A DNA stretch of 64,000 nucleotides from contig NZ_LT630450.1 of the NCBI RefSeq assembly GCF_900116045.1, forward strand, positions 465,501-529,500, read 5' to 3'. Position 1 is the stretch's first letter. Each line of letters begins with the position of its first letter. The translations under genes and the position numbers were made by a program. Under the pieces are notes generated by a model that was not told the DNA's origin, did not search any database, and was given only the letters and a program-made list of their open reading frames with translations. Shown here piece after piece: positions 16,057 to 24,607 of the stretch. Source of the stretch: Desulfovibrio piger (GTDB taxonomy: Bacteria > Desulfobacterota > Desulfovibrionia > Desulfovibrionales > Desulfovibrionaceae).

Positions 16057-16932
16057 TTATTTGAAGCTCACCTGATACTTGCGCAGAAAGTCCGTCGGCA
16101 GATAGGTCATCTTGGCCTGACGCAGGCCTTCTTCATCCAGATCCTGGGCCCGGTTCAGCAGCTCGAAGCCGTTGCCCGCCTCGCGGGCAAAACAGGCATT
16201 GATGGTCTGGTAAACGCCGCGAAAACCGTTGAGGCCCTTTTCATAATGGACCCCCAGCGTCTTTTCGTCCAGTGCTTCCCCCACGCTGAAGGCCACCATC
16301 TGGCCGTCCACATACAGGGAACCGCCGCACAGGCCGTCCAGGAGCTCCCAGTGGGAGAGCACGCGGTTGATGGCCTCGTTCTCGGCACGCAGGGAAGGGG
16401 AGTCCTCGCATTCGTGCCACTGGCACCAGTCGTCCTGCAGGCCCAGCACGTCTTCCACCATGGCGTCGTCCAGCGGCCGGTAGTCGATGCCGTAAGCCTT
16501 TTCGAAGCCGCGCAGGTGGTTGCGCTTCTTGTGATAGCGGTTGCCGGGCAGGGTGGCCAGGTCGCTCTGCAAATACAGGTATTCCCACTGGCCGCGCGAA
16601 TCGTGCTCCTCGACTTTGTCCGGCAGGGCCGCACGCCAGCGTTCCAGCAGTTCTTCGGGCACGCGGATGAAGCTGTGGCAGGTTTCGATGCCGCTGGCTG
16701 CCCAGTCCACGGCATCCCAGTCGCCCACGGGGGCCCAGTAGGTGACGAAGGGCACGGTCTGGCGCAGCCAGCACAGATCGCCGTCAAAGGCCCATTGCAG
16801 GCCGAAATACTGCTGCCAGCCCCAGATATTGGGCAGGCTGTAGTCCAGGGAACGCCGCGGGGTCTTGTGCCACAGTTCATAGAATTCGGAACGGCCGTCC
16901 AGGGTGACGGGGGTGAAGGCAAGATTTTTCAT
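16057..16932 (-). CDS. DUF2156 (phosphatidylglycerol lysyltransferase C-terminal-like) protein
   Basis: A 291-residue soluble protein made of tandem GNAT-like folds of the DUF2156 type (YLYLQSDLATLPGNRYHKKRNHLRGFEKAYG in part, then SLYVDGQMVAFSVGEAL and YEKGLNGFRGVYQTINACFA). It lacks the membrane half of MprF lipid aminoacyl-transferases, so the substrate is unknown. It lies 10 bases upstream of the NlpC/P60 gene and 16 bases downstream of the MATE gene on the same strand, making a cell-envelope gene set likely. Confidence 0.8.
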   Translation of the reverse strand: MKNLAFTPVTLDGRSEFYELWHKTPRRSLDYSLPNIWGWQQYFGLQWAFDGDLCWLRQTVPFVTYWAPVGDWDAVDWAASGIETCHSFIRVPEELLERWRAALPDKVEEHDSRGQWEYLYLQSDLATLPGNRYHKKRNHLRGFEKAYGIDYRPLDDAMVEDVLGLQDDWCQWHECEDSPSLRAENEAINRVLSHWELLDGLCGGSLYVDGQMVAFSVGEALDEKTLGVHYEKGLNGFRGVYQTINACFAREAGNGFELLNRAQDLDEEGLRQAKMTYLPTDFLRKYQVSFK

Positions 16933-16947
16933 CAGGCAAACCTGTCG

Positions 16948-18324
16948 TTATCTGTTGACATGATGGTGCCGGGCCCGCATGGCAAAGCGGGCCCAGTCGC
17001 GGTACAGCAAAACATAAAACATGATGGCTGTTTGTAAACACTGCGAGACCAGCATGGCCAGGAACACGCCGGAGGCCGTGCCCCACAGCCAGTGGCCCAG
17101 CAGCCAGCCCAGCGGCAGACGTACCAGCCAGAAGGTGCCGCCGTAGACCATCAGATTGTAACGCGTGGCGCCCGCGCCCACCATGACGCCGCCCATGACG
17201 GTGCTGGCGATGGAAAAGGGCGTGGAAAGCAGGTTGTAGGTCAGGTAGTTGATGATCTGGGCCTGTGTGCCCGCCTCATGGGAGAGCAGGGCCGCCAGGT
17301 CGGCCCGGAAGGGCCAGAGCAGGGCCGCCACGGCGCTCATGCCCAGCGAGGCGATGACGATCATCTGCAGGGCGACACGCTTGGCCTTGGCGGGTTCGCC
17401 CATGCCGAGACAGTTGCCCACCAGGACGGAAACGCTCATGTTGAAGGCCATGCCAGGCAGGAAGAGCAGGGCTTCGATGCGCAGTCCGGCGGTGAGGCCC
17501 GCCAGGGCATTGATGCTGTCGAAGGGCAGGGATGCCACCAGGACGAAGAGCATGAGGTAGCCGGATTGCCAGACGATCTGGGCCGCTCCCGCGGGCAGGG
17601 CCACCTTGAGCAGATAGGGCAGGCCGCCCCGCAGCCAGCGCATGGTGGGCAGGGCCCGGCGGCACAGGTATCCGGCCCGGCAGAGCAGCAGGCAGTTGGC
17701 CACGGCCCCCAGGCACTGGGCACCGGCATTGGCCCAGGCGATGCCCATATAGCCCATGCAGGGCAGGCCGAACCAGCCCAGACCCAGCCCCAGACAGCCC
17801 AGCAGGTCGAAAATGCAGACCGTGGCCGCCACCCAGAGCGGCGGCAGGACCTGCCGGGTGGCACGGAACATGACGCCGGTGGCGGCGTAGACATACTGGG
17901 CGGGCAGGGCCAGCATGGTGATGCCCCAGAAACCGGCGGTGACCGGCAGGATGCGTTCCGGGACCTGAAGGGTGCGCAGGATGGGACTGCCCAGCTGCCA
18001 GCCCAGCAGGGCCACCAGGATGCCGGCCAGCAGGCTGCCCAGGACGGTGGTGCCCACATAGCGCTGGGCACGGCGCAGGCGCTTGGCCCCCAGCGACTGG
18101 CTGACCGCTGCCGTGGCGCCGCTGGACATGGACATGGCCACGACCATGAGGAACAGGCCGCATTGGTTGACCATGCCGAGCGCGGCCTGCACGTCGGCGC
18201 TGATGCGTCCGGCCACCCAGATATTGATGAAGCCCATGAAGAAGACCAGATACATCATGAGCATCTGCGGCCAGGTGAGCTTCCATATGGCGCGGGGGGA
18301 AATGCTGAGATCCGGTTCCGGCAT
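16948..18324 (-). CDS. MATE family multidrug efflux transporter
   Basis: A 458-residue protein with about 12 hydrophobic segments and two homologous halves of MATE type. It begins PRAIWKLTWPQMLMMYLVFFMGFINIWVAGRISADVQAALG in part and holds SMSSGATAAVSQSLGAK at about 75. Members exchange Na+ or H+ for organic cations or drugs; the substrate is unknown. ATG 18324 (MPEPDLS) is preferred over a start at 18426 since the added residues are not membrane-like or conserved in appearance. First gene of a minus-strand run leading to DUF2156, NlpC/P60, RluD-CoaE and ybaK. Confidence 0.88.
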   Translation of the reverse strand: MPEPDLSISPRAIWKLTWPQMLMMYLVFFMGFINIWVAGRISADVQAALGMVNQCGLFLMVVAMSMSSGATAAVSQSLGAKRLRRAQRYVGTTVLGSLLAGILVALLGWQLGSPILRTLQVPERILPVTAGFWGITMLALPAQYVYAATGVMFRATRQVLPPLWVAATVCIFDLLGCLGLGLGWFGLPCMGYMGIAWANAGAQCLGAVANCLLLCRAGYLCRRALPTMRWLRGGLPYLLKVALPAGAAQIVWQSGYLMLFVLVASLPFDSINALAGLTAGLRIEALLFLPGMAFNMSVSVLVGNCLGMGEPAKAKRVALQMIVIASLGMSAVAALLWPFRADLAALLSHEAGTQAQIINYLTYNLLSTPFSIASTVMGGVMVGAGATRYNLMVYGGTFWLVRLPLGWLLGHWLWGTASGVFLAMLVSQCLQTAIMFYVLLYRDWARFAMRARHHHVNR

Positions 18325-18690
18325 GGGGCGTTCCCAAAAGGTTTGCGTGCGGGTGGCACGGAAAAGGTTGCTGGACGGCAAATGTCCCCGGGCCGGACAG
18401 GCCGGGGAGACATCCCGCTCCGGCAATCCGGCGGCAGATCATACCCGTATGTCCCTGTTGTTTGAAGGGGCCGCACGCTCTTCCGGCAGGGCCGGAGACC
18501 CGGGGGGCAGGGCGGTCGCCCGGATGCCGCGCGGGCTTTCCTGGCGCGGGACAGGACGGACCTTTCTGCTGCGGCAGATGGACGGGGCAAAAGTTCCGTA
18601 TGGCCGGAAGCGCTCGAAAGGGGAAAGGGGTGCTTTCCCGCCGGGAAAGTCCCCTTCCCCCTTATGGAGAATCGGGCAGATGGCCCAGGA
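18325..18690. other. Intergenic region between MATE gene and lysA
   Basis: No supportable gene. The right side holds the lysA terminator hairpin; no clear promoter for the MATE gene was found. Confidence 0.5.
18618..18660 (-). terminator. Probable lysA terminator
   Basis: A nested hairpin: CTTTCCC/GGGAAAG around GCC, with an outer GGGGAAAGGGG/CCCCTTCCCC stem. The T stretch on the minus strand is only three bases. Confidence 0.45.
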
Positions 18691-19971
18691 TTACAGCAGG
18701 CCCTCGTAACAGGCGGCCAGGTCCTCCAGGGTCTCGCGGCGGCGGATCAGGCGCACGCTGCCGTCGGTCTGGATCAGGATCTCGGCGGCCCGGCAACGCT
18801 GGTTGTAGGAGGAAGACATCACGAAGCCGTAGGCCCCGGCGTCCAGCACGCCCAGCACGTCGCCTTCATGCAGCAGGGGCAGCTGGCGGTTCTTGGCCAG
18901 GATGTCGCCGCTTTCGCAGATATTGCCCACGACGCTCTGCTCCACGGTCCCGGTATCCGGGCCCTGCGCGCCCTGGCGATACACTTCCACATCGTGGAAG
19001 GAGTCGTACATGGCCGGGCGCACCAGCACGTTGAAACCCAGGTCGGTCCCGGCATAGCGCCTGTCGCCGTTGGTCTTGGTGGCATTGACGCTCCCCAGCA
19101 GGATGCCGCATTCGGCCACCACATAGCGGCCGGGCTCCACCAGGAAGCGGCCGGTGTAGCCGGTCTTTTCCGCCCAGCCGCTGATGAGGCCGTGCAGGCG
19201 GCGGCCCAGGTCGTCCATGTCCAGACGGGGCTGGTTTTCGTATTTGTGGTAGGGGATGCCGAAACCGCCGCCGAAGTCGATGACTTCCAGCTTTTGCAGC
19301 ACATCGGCGGGCAGGCGTTCGGCCAGGTGCAGCAGGACGTCGGCGGCGGCGATATAGCCGTCGGCTTCCATGAACAGGGAACCGATGTGCTGGTTGATGC
19401 CGGCCAGATGCAGGTCATGTTTCTTCAGGATGGCGAACAGGTCGTCCAGCAGTTCCGGCGAAACGCCGAATTTTGTCTCCTTGCCGGCCGTGACGACCTT
19501 GGCGTGATGGCCCGCACCGATGCCGGGGTTGAAGCGCACCATGACCTTGCCGCCGGGGTTGACGCGGCCCAGGGTCTCCACCTGGGAAAGGGAATCCACG
19601 CTGACCAGCACACCGTGCTCGACGGCATTGCGCAGCTCGGCCTCAGAGATGTTGTTGGAGATGTAAAGGATCTCGTCGGCGGTGAAGCCCGCCAGCCGGT
19701 CCATGTACAGCTCGCCGGGGCTCATGGCATCCACCACCAGGCCTTCTTCACGGATAATGCGCAGCAGCACGGGGTTGGTGTTGGCCTTGACCGAATAGTT
19801 GACACCGAAGCCGGGCAGGGAGGAAAGGGCCTTGAGTTCGCGGCAGCGCTGGCGCAGCACGGCCTCGTTGTAGACATAGAGCGGCGTACCGAACTGTTGG
19901 GCCAGATCCAGAGGAGAATGGCCTTCATAAAAATTGATACTGTCGGTATAGCTGGAGCGGATCTGGGACAT
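18691..19971 (-). CDS. lysA: Diaminopimelate decarboxylase
   Basis: A 426-residue PLP enzyme of the alanine racemase-fold decarboxylases. Lys in NYSVKANTNP (about 60-69) binds PLP, and SPGELYMDRLAG, FGGGFGIPY, EPGRYVVAECG and GAYGFVMSSSYN are the usual LysA motifs. It makes L-lysine from meso-diaminopimelate, the last step of lysine synthesis. It is a single minus-strand gene with a hairpin after it. The start at 19971 matches family length. Confidence 0.93.
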   Translation of the reverse strand: MSQIRSSYTDSINFYEGHSPLDLAQQFGTPLYVYNEAVLRQRCRELKALSSLPGFGVNYSVKANTNPVLLRIIREEGLVVDAMSPGELYMDRLAGFTADEILYISNNISEAELRNAVEHGVLVSVDSLSQVETLGRVNPGGKVMVRFNPGIGAGHHAKVVTAGKETKFGVSPELLDDLFAILKKHDLHLAGINQHIGSLFMEADGYIAAADVLLHLAERLPADVLQKLEVIDFGGGFGIPYHKYENQPRLDMDDLGRRLHGLISGWAEKTGYTGRFLVEPGRYVVAECGILLGSVNATKTNGDRRYAGTDLGFNVLVRPAMYDSFHDVEVYRQGAQGPDTGTVEQSVVGNICESGDILAKNRQLPLLHEGDVLGVLDAGAYGFVMSSSYNQRCRAAEILIQTDGSVRLIRRRETLEDLAACYEGLL

Positions 19972-20288
19972 AGGGGATTCCTTGGTCTGAAAGGCTGCCG
20001 GCTCTGGCCGGCTCAGGCATTGTTTGGGCGCTCAATATATGCTGTCGCCTCCCCCGGCTGTCAAGATGGCAGGCCCGCGGCAAGGGCGATTTCATGGCGG
20101 CCCGGGCCGTGCCGCAGGGGATGGCAGGCCCGCCCGCATTGACATGACAGCCCCCCTGCTTTATTCCAAAACAGCGGAACGGTGGAAAATGCCCTGGCGG
20201 CATCCGGGTTCCCGCCTTTCACGCGGCCTTTTGCCGCGCATTCTTTTTTTGTAATCAACCGGGCTTGCCCGAATCATACGGAGTATCC
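19972..20288 (+). promoter_or_regulatory. Divergent intergenic region with probable slyD promoter
   Basis: On the plus strand TTGACA at 20139-20144 and TATTCC at 20162-20167 are 17 bases apart, about 120 bases before slyD. No gene in the rest. Confidence 0.4.
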
Positions 20289-20711
20289 ATGGCTATCAAG
20301 AATGGCGACACCCTGCGCGTGCACTACACCGGCACTCTCAGCGACGGCACTGTTTTCGATTCTTCCCGCGAACGCGATCCCCTGGAATTCACCATGGGCA
20401 AAGGCATGCTCATCCCCGGCTTCGAAGCCGCCGTCATGGGCCACGAAGCGGGCGAGACCGTGACCGTCACCATTCCCCCGTCCCAGGCCTATGGCGAAAG
20501 CGACCCCGAGCTGGTCTTCACCGTGGACCGCGCCCAGGTGCCCGACCACATCCCGCTGACCGTGGGCGTGCCGCTGCAGCTTTCCAATGAACAGGGCCAG
20601 ATGGACGTGACCATCACCGAAGTCACGGACGAGGAGATCACCCTGGATGCCAACCATCCCCTGGCCGGCAAGGAACTGACCTTCGAAATCGAAATCGTCA
20701 GCGTCAACTAG
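20289..20711 (+). CDS. slyD: FKBP-type peptidyl-prolyl isomerase, SlyD-like
   Basis: A 140-residue protein with the FKBP half (VHYTGTLSDGTVFDSS, GKGMLIPGFEAAVMGHEAGE) interrupted by the insert-in-flap chaperone domain (about 68-120; YGESDPELVFTVDRAQVP) and closing with DANHPLAGKELTFEIEIV. It lacks the His-rich metal-binding tail of E. coli SlyD. It would catalyse proline isomerisation and hold unfolded chains in the cytoplasm. CGGAG before ATG 20289 decides the start; an in-frame ATG at 20265 adds only eight residues without support. Confidence 0.9.
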   Translation: MAIKNGDTLRVHYTGTLSDGTVFDSSRERDPLEFTMGKGMLIPGFEAAVMGHEAGETVTVTIPPSQAYGESDPELVFTVDRAQVPDHIPLTVGVPLQLSNEQGQMDVTITEVTDEEITLDANHPLAGKELTFEIEIVSVN

Positions 20712-20738
20712 GGTCCCGACGTTGACAAGGGAGCTTTC

Positions 20739-22931
20739 ATGAGCAGCAACTCCGCCCGCAGAAGTGCCGTTCAGGCCATCACCACCTACAAGCCGGAAGC
20801 GTCGCCGCTGAATTTCTATGATACCAAGCCCACCGACATTTTCGGCTGTAACGTGTTCACTGACAAGGTGATGCGCGAACGCCTGCCCAAGGATGTCTAC
20901 AAGGCCCTGCACAAGACCATCGAATTTGGCGAGCGCATGGATCCCGGCATCGCCGATACCGTGGCCGCCGTCATGAAGGACTGGGCCATCGAAAAGGGTG
21001 CCACCCACTTCACCCACATTTTTTATCCCCTGACCGGCCAGACGGCGGAAAAGCACGACAGCTTCCTGATGCCTGACGGCCAGGGCCGCATCATCGCCGA
21101 ATTTTCCGGCGCCATGCTGATCCGCGGCGAACCCGACGCCTCGTCCTTCCCCTCCGGCGGCCTGCGCTCCACCTTTGAGGCGCGCGGCTACACGGCCTGG
21201 GATGTGACCAGTCCCGCCTACATCATGGAGAACCCCAACGGGACTTTCCTGTGCATCCCCACCATGTTCCTTTCCTGGACCGGTGTGGCCCTGGACAAGA
21301 AGACCCCGCTGCTGCGTTCCGGCCAGGCCCTCAACCGTGAGGCCCGCCGCGTGCTGAAGCTGTTCGGTATCGAGACCAAGCTGCCCGTGGTCTCCTATGC
21401 CGGTCTGGAGCAGGAATATTTCTGCATCGACCACAACTTCAACTTCGCCCGTCCCGACCTGCAGGTGGCGGGCCGTTCGCTCTTCGGTGCCCGTCCGGCC
21501 AAGGGCCAGGAGTTCAGCGACCAGTACTTCGGGGTCATCCCCCAGCGCGTGCTGTCCTACATGATGGAAGTGGAACGCGAGCTCTACAAGCTGGGCGTGC
21601 CCGTGCGCACCCGCCACAATGAAGCCGCGCCCAGCCAGTACGAGATCGCGCCCCTGTACGAGGCCAGCAACCTGGCCGTGGACCACAACCACATCATTAT
21701 GTCCACCCTGCGCAACGTGGCCAAACGCTACGGGCTCAAGTGCCTGCTGCACGAAAAGCCCTTCTACGGCGTCAACGGCTCGGGCAAGCATGTGAACTAT
21801 TCCATCGGCAATGCCGAGCTGGGCACGCTGTTCAACCCCGGCGAGACCCCGCACGCCAATGCCAAGTTCCTGGTGTTCTGTGCGGCCATGATCCGCGCCG
21901 TGCACAAGTTCGGCGGCCTGCTGCGCGCCACGGTGGCCAGTGCCAGCAATGACCACCGTCTGGGTGCCCATGAAGCTCCGCCGGCCATCATGTCCATCTT
22001 CCTGGGCGACCAGCTGACGGAAGTGTTCGAAGCCTTCCGCGCCGGCCGTATCGACGATGCCGCCAACAGCAAGAGCGGCCGTGTCATGAACGTGGGCGTG
22101 GATACCCTGCCGCCCCTGCCCACCGATCCCGGGGATCGCAACCGCACCAGCCCCATCGCCTTCACGGGCAACCGTTTCGAGTTCCGTGCCCTGGGCTCCA
22201 GCCAGTCCGCTGCCGGTTCCATCACGGCCCTGAACGCCATCATGGCCGATTCGCTGGGCCATGCGGCAGATTTCCTGGAAGGCGAACTGGCCCGCGGCAA
22301 GGATCTCAATACGGCCATCCAGCACTATGTGCAGCATGTCATCGAGGAGCACAGCGCCGTGATCTTCAATGGTGACGGCTACTCCAGCATCTGGCATGCC
22401 GAAGCCGAACGCCGCGGCCTGCCCAATCTGCGCACCACGCCCGAGGCCATGCCCGAGCTGATCCGCCCCGAGGTCATCGACCTTTACGAGCGTCTGGGCA
22501 TCCTGAACCGTGCCGAGCTCAAGGCCCGTTACGACATCTATCTGGAACAGTACTGCAAGACCGTGCGTACCGAAGCCATCCTGACCACCCGCATCGCCCG
22601 GACCATCATCTTCCCCGCGGCCATGCGCTATCAGGGCGAACTGGCCGAGACAGCGGCCCGCATGAAGGCCATCGGCAAGGACTTCCGCACCATGACCCTG
22701 GACGAAGTCACCGAGCAGCTGCGCGGCCTGCAGGATGCTACCCGCAGTCTGGAAGCCACACTGGCCAGCGTGGACGGCAAGGGCGATTTCCTGGCCCGTG
22801 CCACCCGCTACTGCACGGAAGTGCTGCCCCTCATGAGTGAGGTGCGGCGCTATGCCGACCTGCTGGAGACCCGTGTGGCCGATGACCTGTGGGATCTGCC
22901 CAGCTATCAGGAGATCCTTTTCGGAAAGTAG
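20739..22931 (+). CDS. glnN: Glutamine synthetase type III
   Basis: The 730-residue length and sequence are those of the GSIII (GlnN) class, not the 470-residue GSI. Visible hallmarks are the N-terminal [17 protein letters not shown], the [25 protein letters not shown] stretch around the metal-binding region, [11 protein letters not shown] and the C-terminal half specific to type III. It condenses ammonia and glutamate with ATP. It lies 27 bases downstream of slyD and is probably cotranscribed. With gdhA at 40715 it covers ammonia assimilation. No adenylylation-type regulatory tail is expected in this class. Confidence 0.95.
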   Translation: MSSNSARRSAVQAITTYKPEASPLNFYDTKPTDIFGCNVFTDKVMRERLPKDVYKALHKTIEFGERMDPGIADTVAAVMKDWAIEKGATHFTHIFYPLTGQTAEKHDSFLMPDGQGRIIAEFSGAMLIRGEPDASSFPSGGLRSTFEARGYTAWDVTSPAYIMENPNGTFLCIPTMFLSWTGVALDKKTPLLRSGQALNREARRVLKLFGIETKLPVVSYAGLEQEYFCIDHNFNFARPDLQVAGRSLFGARPAKGQEFSDQYFGVIPQRVLSYMMEVERELYKLGVPVRTRHNEAAPSQYEIAPLYEASNLAVDHNHIIMSTLRNVAKRYGLKCLLHEKPFYGVNGSGKHVNYSIGNAELGTLFNPGETPHANAKFLVFCAAMIRAVHKFGGLLRATVASASNDHRLGAHEAPPAIMSIFLGDQLTEVFEAFRAGRIDDAANSKSGRVMNVGVDTLPPLPTDPGDRNRTSPIAFTGNRFEFRALGSSQSAAGSITALNAIMADSLGHAADFLEGELARGKDLNTAIQHYVQHVIEEHSAVIFNGDGYSSIWHAEAERRGLPNLRTTPEAMPELIRPEVIDLYERLGILNRAELKARYDIYLEQYCKTVRTEAILTTRIARTIIFPAAMRYQGELAETAARMKAIGKDFRTMTLDEVTEQLRGLQDATRSLEATLASVDGKGDFLARATRYCTEVLPLMSEVRRYADLLETRVADDLWDLPSYQEILFGK

Positions 22932-22962
22932 TTGACAGCCGGAAGGAATTGTGATCTTCTAC
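22932..22962 (+). promoter_or_regulatory. Probable trp operon promoter
   Basis: TTGACA at 22932-22937 lies immediately after the glnN stop, with a weak -10 (TCTTCT at 22955 or TTCTAC at 22957) 17-19 bases on. Placed about 35 bases before the leader peptide. No clear TrpR operator palindrome was seen. Confidence 0.45.
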
Positions 22963-22994
22963 TCAAAGAAATTTCAACCATCAGGATAGTTTTT

Positions 22995-23075
22995 ATGTCG
23001 TGCACCTTCTCCCATATATGCTTCCGCACCTTCTGGTGGCGCGTGAGTCAATGTACGGGGGACGTGCAGGCATAG
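22995..23075 (+). CDS. trpL: trp operon leader peptide with two adjacent Trp codons
   Basis: ATG 22995 to TAG 23073 encodes 26 residues, with TGG TGG at codons 14 and 15 (23034-23039). Tandem Trp codons in a short frame just before trpE and an attenuator are the classic leader peptide arrangement. Stalling of the ribosome here when Trp-tRNA is scarce would steer the RNA folding downstream. There is no strong ribosome binding site beyond AGGATAG. Confidence 0.8.
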   Translation: MSCTFSHICFRTFWWRVSQCTGDVQA

Positions 23076-23145
23076 CCTGTTGCGATTGATACGTCACATG
23101 CATTGAGCAAGCGCCGTTCCCCCCACGGGGAACGGCGCTTTTTTT
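23057..23145 (+). terminator. trp attenuator with alternative antiterminator pairing
   Basis: The terminator stem is AGCGCCGTTCCCC (23110-23122) with GGGGAACGGCGCT (23127-23139), loop CCAC, followed by a T run. GGGGGACG at 23057-23064, inside the leader frame after the Trp codons, can pair with CGTTCCCCC (23115-23123) with one bulge, which would break the terminator. A ribosome stalled at the Trp codons leaves 23057 free; one that reaches the stop codon covers it. This is a full attenuation switch as seen from sequence; it has not been tested. Confidence 0.8.
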
Positions 23146-23164
23146 ATTTTGAAGGACGGACCTT

Positions 23165-24607
23165 ATGAATACCACTACTTCTTCCGACGCGGCTCCCCAG
23201 GCTCCACTTGTCTCCTTGCGGCAGCAGGCCCGCTGGCTGCCCGCCGACATGGATACGCCCATCAGCCTTTATCTGGGCATGGTGGGCCGGCAGGACGGCA
23301 TCCTGCTGGAAAGCGCGGAGGTGGACGGCCGCTGGGGGCGCTACAGCGTCCTTGCCTGCGATATGGCCCTGTATGTCCGCTGCCGCGAAGGGCGGCTGGA
23401 CCTGCGCATCGAGGATGCACGCCTTGCCCCTCTTGCCGTTTTGCAGGGCCTGCCTTTTGTGGAAGGCCTGCGCCGCCTGATGCAGGGCCTGTACCTGGAG
23501 GCCCCGGCGCAGATCGAAGGCCTTCCGGCCATCACCCGCGCCCTTTACGGCTGGGTGGGCTTCGGCATGGCCTCCCTGTTCCAGCCCCGCCTGGCCACGG
23601 TCATGCCGCCGGAAGAGGCGGAAAGCATGCTGGTGCTGCCCGGGACGCAGCTGGTCTTCGACCATCTGTACAATCGGCTGTGCCAGATCAGCCTGGGCGA
23701 ACACCGCGAGGTACGGGGCAGCCGCGATGCGGAAGGCAGCTTCAGCGTCAGCGGCGACGTCCGCGACGATCCCGGGGAAGCCGGCTACAAGGCCATGGTG
23801 GAAAAGATCAAGGCCATGCTGCATCAGGGCGAGGCCATACAGGTGGTGCCGTCCGTGAATTTTTCCGTGGCCTGCGAAGGGGATCCCTTCGTGCTCTACC
23901 GGCGTATGCGCCGCTATAATGCCTCGCCCTACATGTTCTTCATGCGGCTGGCAGACTTCTGCTTCTGGGGGGCCTCGCCGGAAGTCATGGTGCGCTGCCA
24001 GAAAGGCCGCCTGCAGCTGTCGCCCATCGCCGGGACGCGGCGCCGTGGCCGGGACGATCTGGAAGATGCCCGACTGGCGGAGGAATTGCGCAGTGACCCC
24101 AAGGAACAGGCCGAGCATGTGATGCTGGTGGATCTGGGGCGCAATGACCTCGGGCGGGTGGCCCAGCCCGGCAGCGTGAACCTGGAGCGCTGCATGGATG
24201 TGGAGCGTTTTTCCCATGTCATGCATCTGACCAGCCGTGTCACGGCCCGCCTTGCCCAGGGGCTCGATGCCCTGGACGTGCTGGCGGCCACCTTCCCGGC
24301 GGGGACGGTGAGCGGTGCGCCCAAGGTCAGGGCCATGGAGATCATCCGCAGCCTAGAAGGGCGCGCCCGCGGGCCGTATGCGGGGTGCATCGGCTGGCTG
24401 GGACTGGACAAGGACAGTGTGGACCTGGACATGGGCATCGCCATCCGCAGCATGTGGAGCCGTCAGGGCCGTCTGTTCTGGCAGGCCGGGGGCGGCATCG
24501 TCCACGATTCCGACGCTGCTCTGGAATGGAAAGAAGTTTGCAACAAATCAGCCATCATGCGCCTTGTGCTTGAAGAGGGTGACGCTCATGTTCCTGCTCA
24601 TCGATAA
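23165..24607 (+). CDS. trpE: Anthranilate synthase component I
   Basis: A 480-residue chorismate-binding enzyme. The feedback site motif LLES is present near residue 42, and the catalytic domain shows SPEVMVRCQ, the SPIAGTRRRG run, the DLGRNDLGRVAQPGSV run, and TFPAGTVSGAPKVRAMEII. It makes anthranilate from chorismate with ammonia from TrpG. First enzyme gene of the operon, 20 bases after the attenuator. Its end overlaps trpGD by 20 bases, so the two subunits are made in a coupled way. The LLES motif implies tryptophan feedback inhibition in addition to attenuation. Confidence 0.95.
   Translation: MNTTTSSDAAPQAPLVSLRQQARWLPADMDTPISLYLGMVGRQDGILLESAEVDGRWGRYSVLACDMALYVRCREGRLDLRIEDARLAPLAVLQGLPFVEGLRRLMQGLYLEAPAQIEGLPAITRALYGWVGFGMASLFQPRLATVMPPEEAESMLVLPGTQLVFDHLYNRLCQISLGEHREVRGSRDAEGSFSVSGDVRDDPGEAGYKAMVEKIKAMLHQGEAIQVVPSVNFSVACEGDPFVLYRRMRRYNASPYMFFMRLADFCFWGASPEVMVRCQKGRLQLSPIAGTRRRGRDDLEDARLAEELRSDPKEQAEHVMLVDLGRNDLGRVAQPGSVNLERCMDVERFSHVMHLTSRVTARLAQGLDALDVLAATFPAGTVSGAPKVRAMEIIRSLEGRARGPYAGCIGWLGLDKDSVDLDMGIAIRSMWSRQGRLFWQAGGGIVHDSDAALEWKEVCNKSAIMRLVLEEGDAHVPAHR

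Noticed and set aside
14854..17037. 727-codon open frame on the plus strand
   Set aside because: Antisense to the NlpC/P60 and DUF2156 genes, low-complexity composition, no start signal or recognisable domain.
20274..22397. 707-codon open frame on the minus strand
   Set aside because: Antisense to slyD and glnN; the sense genes are full-length known families.
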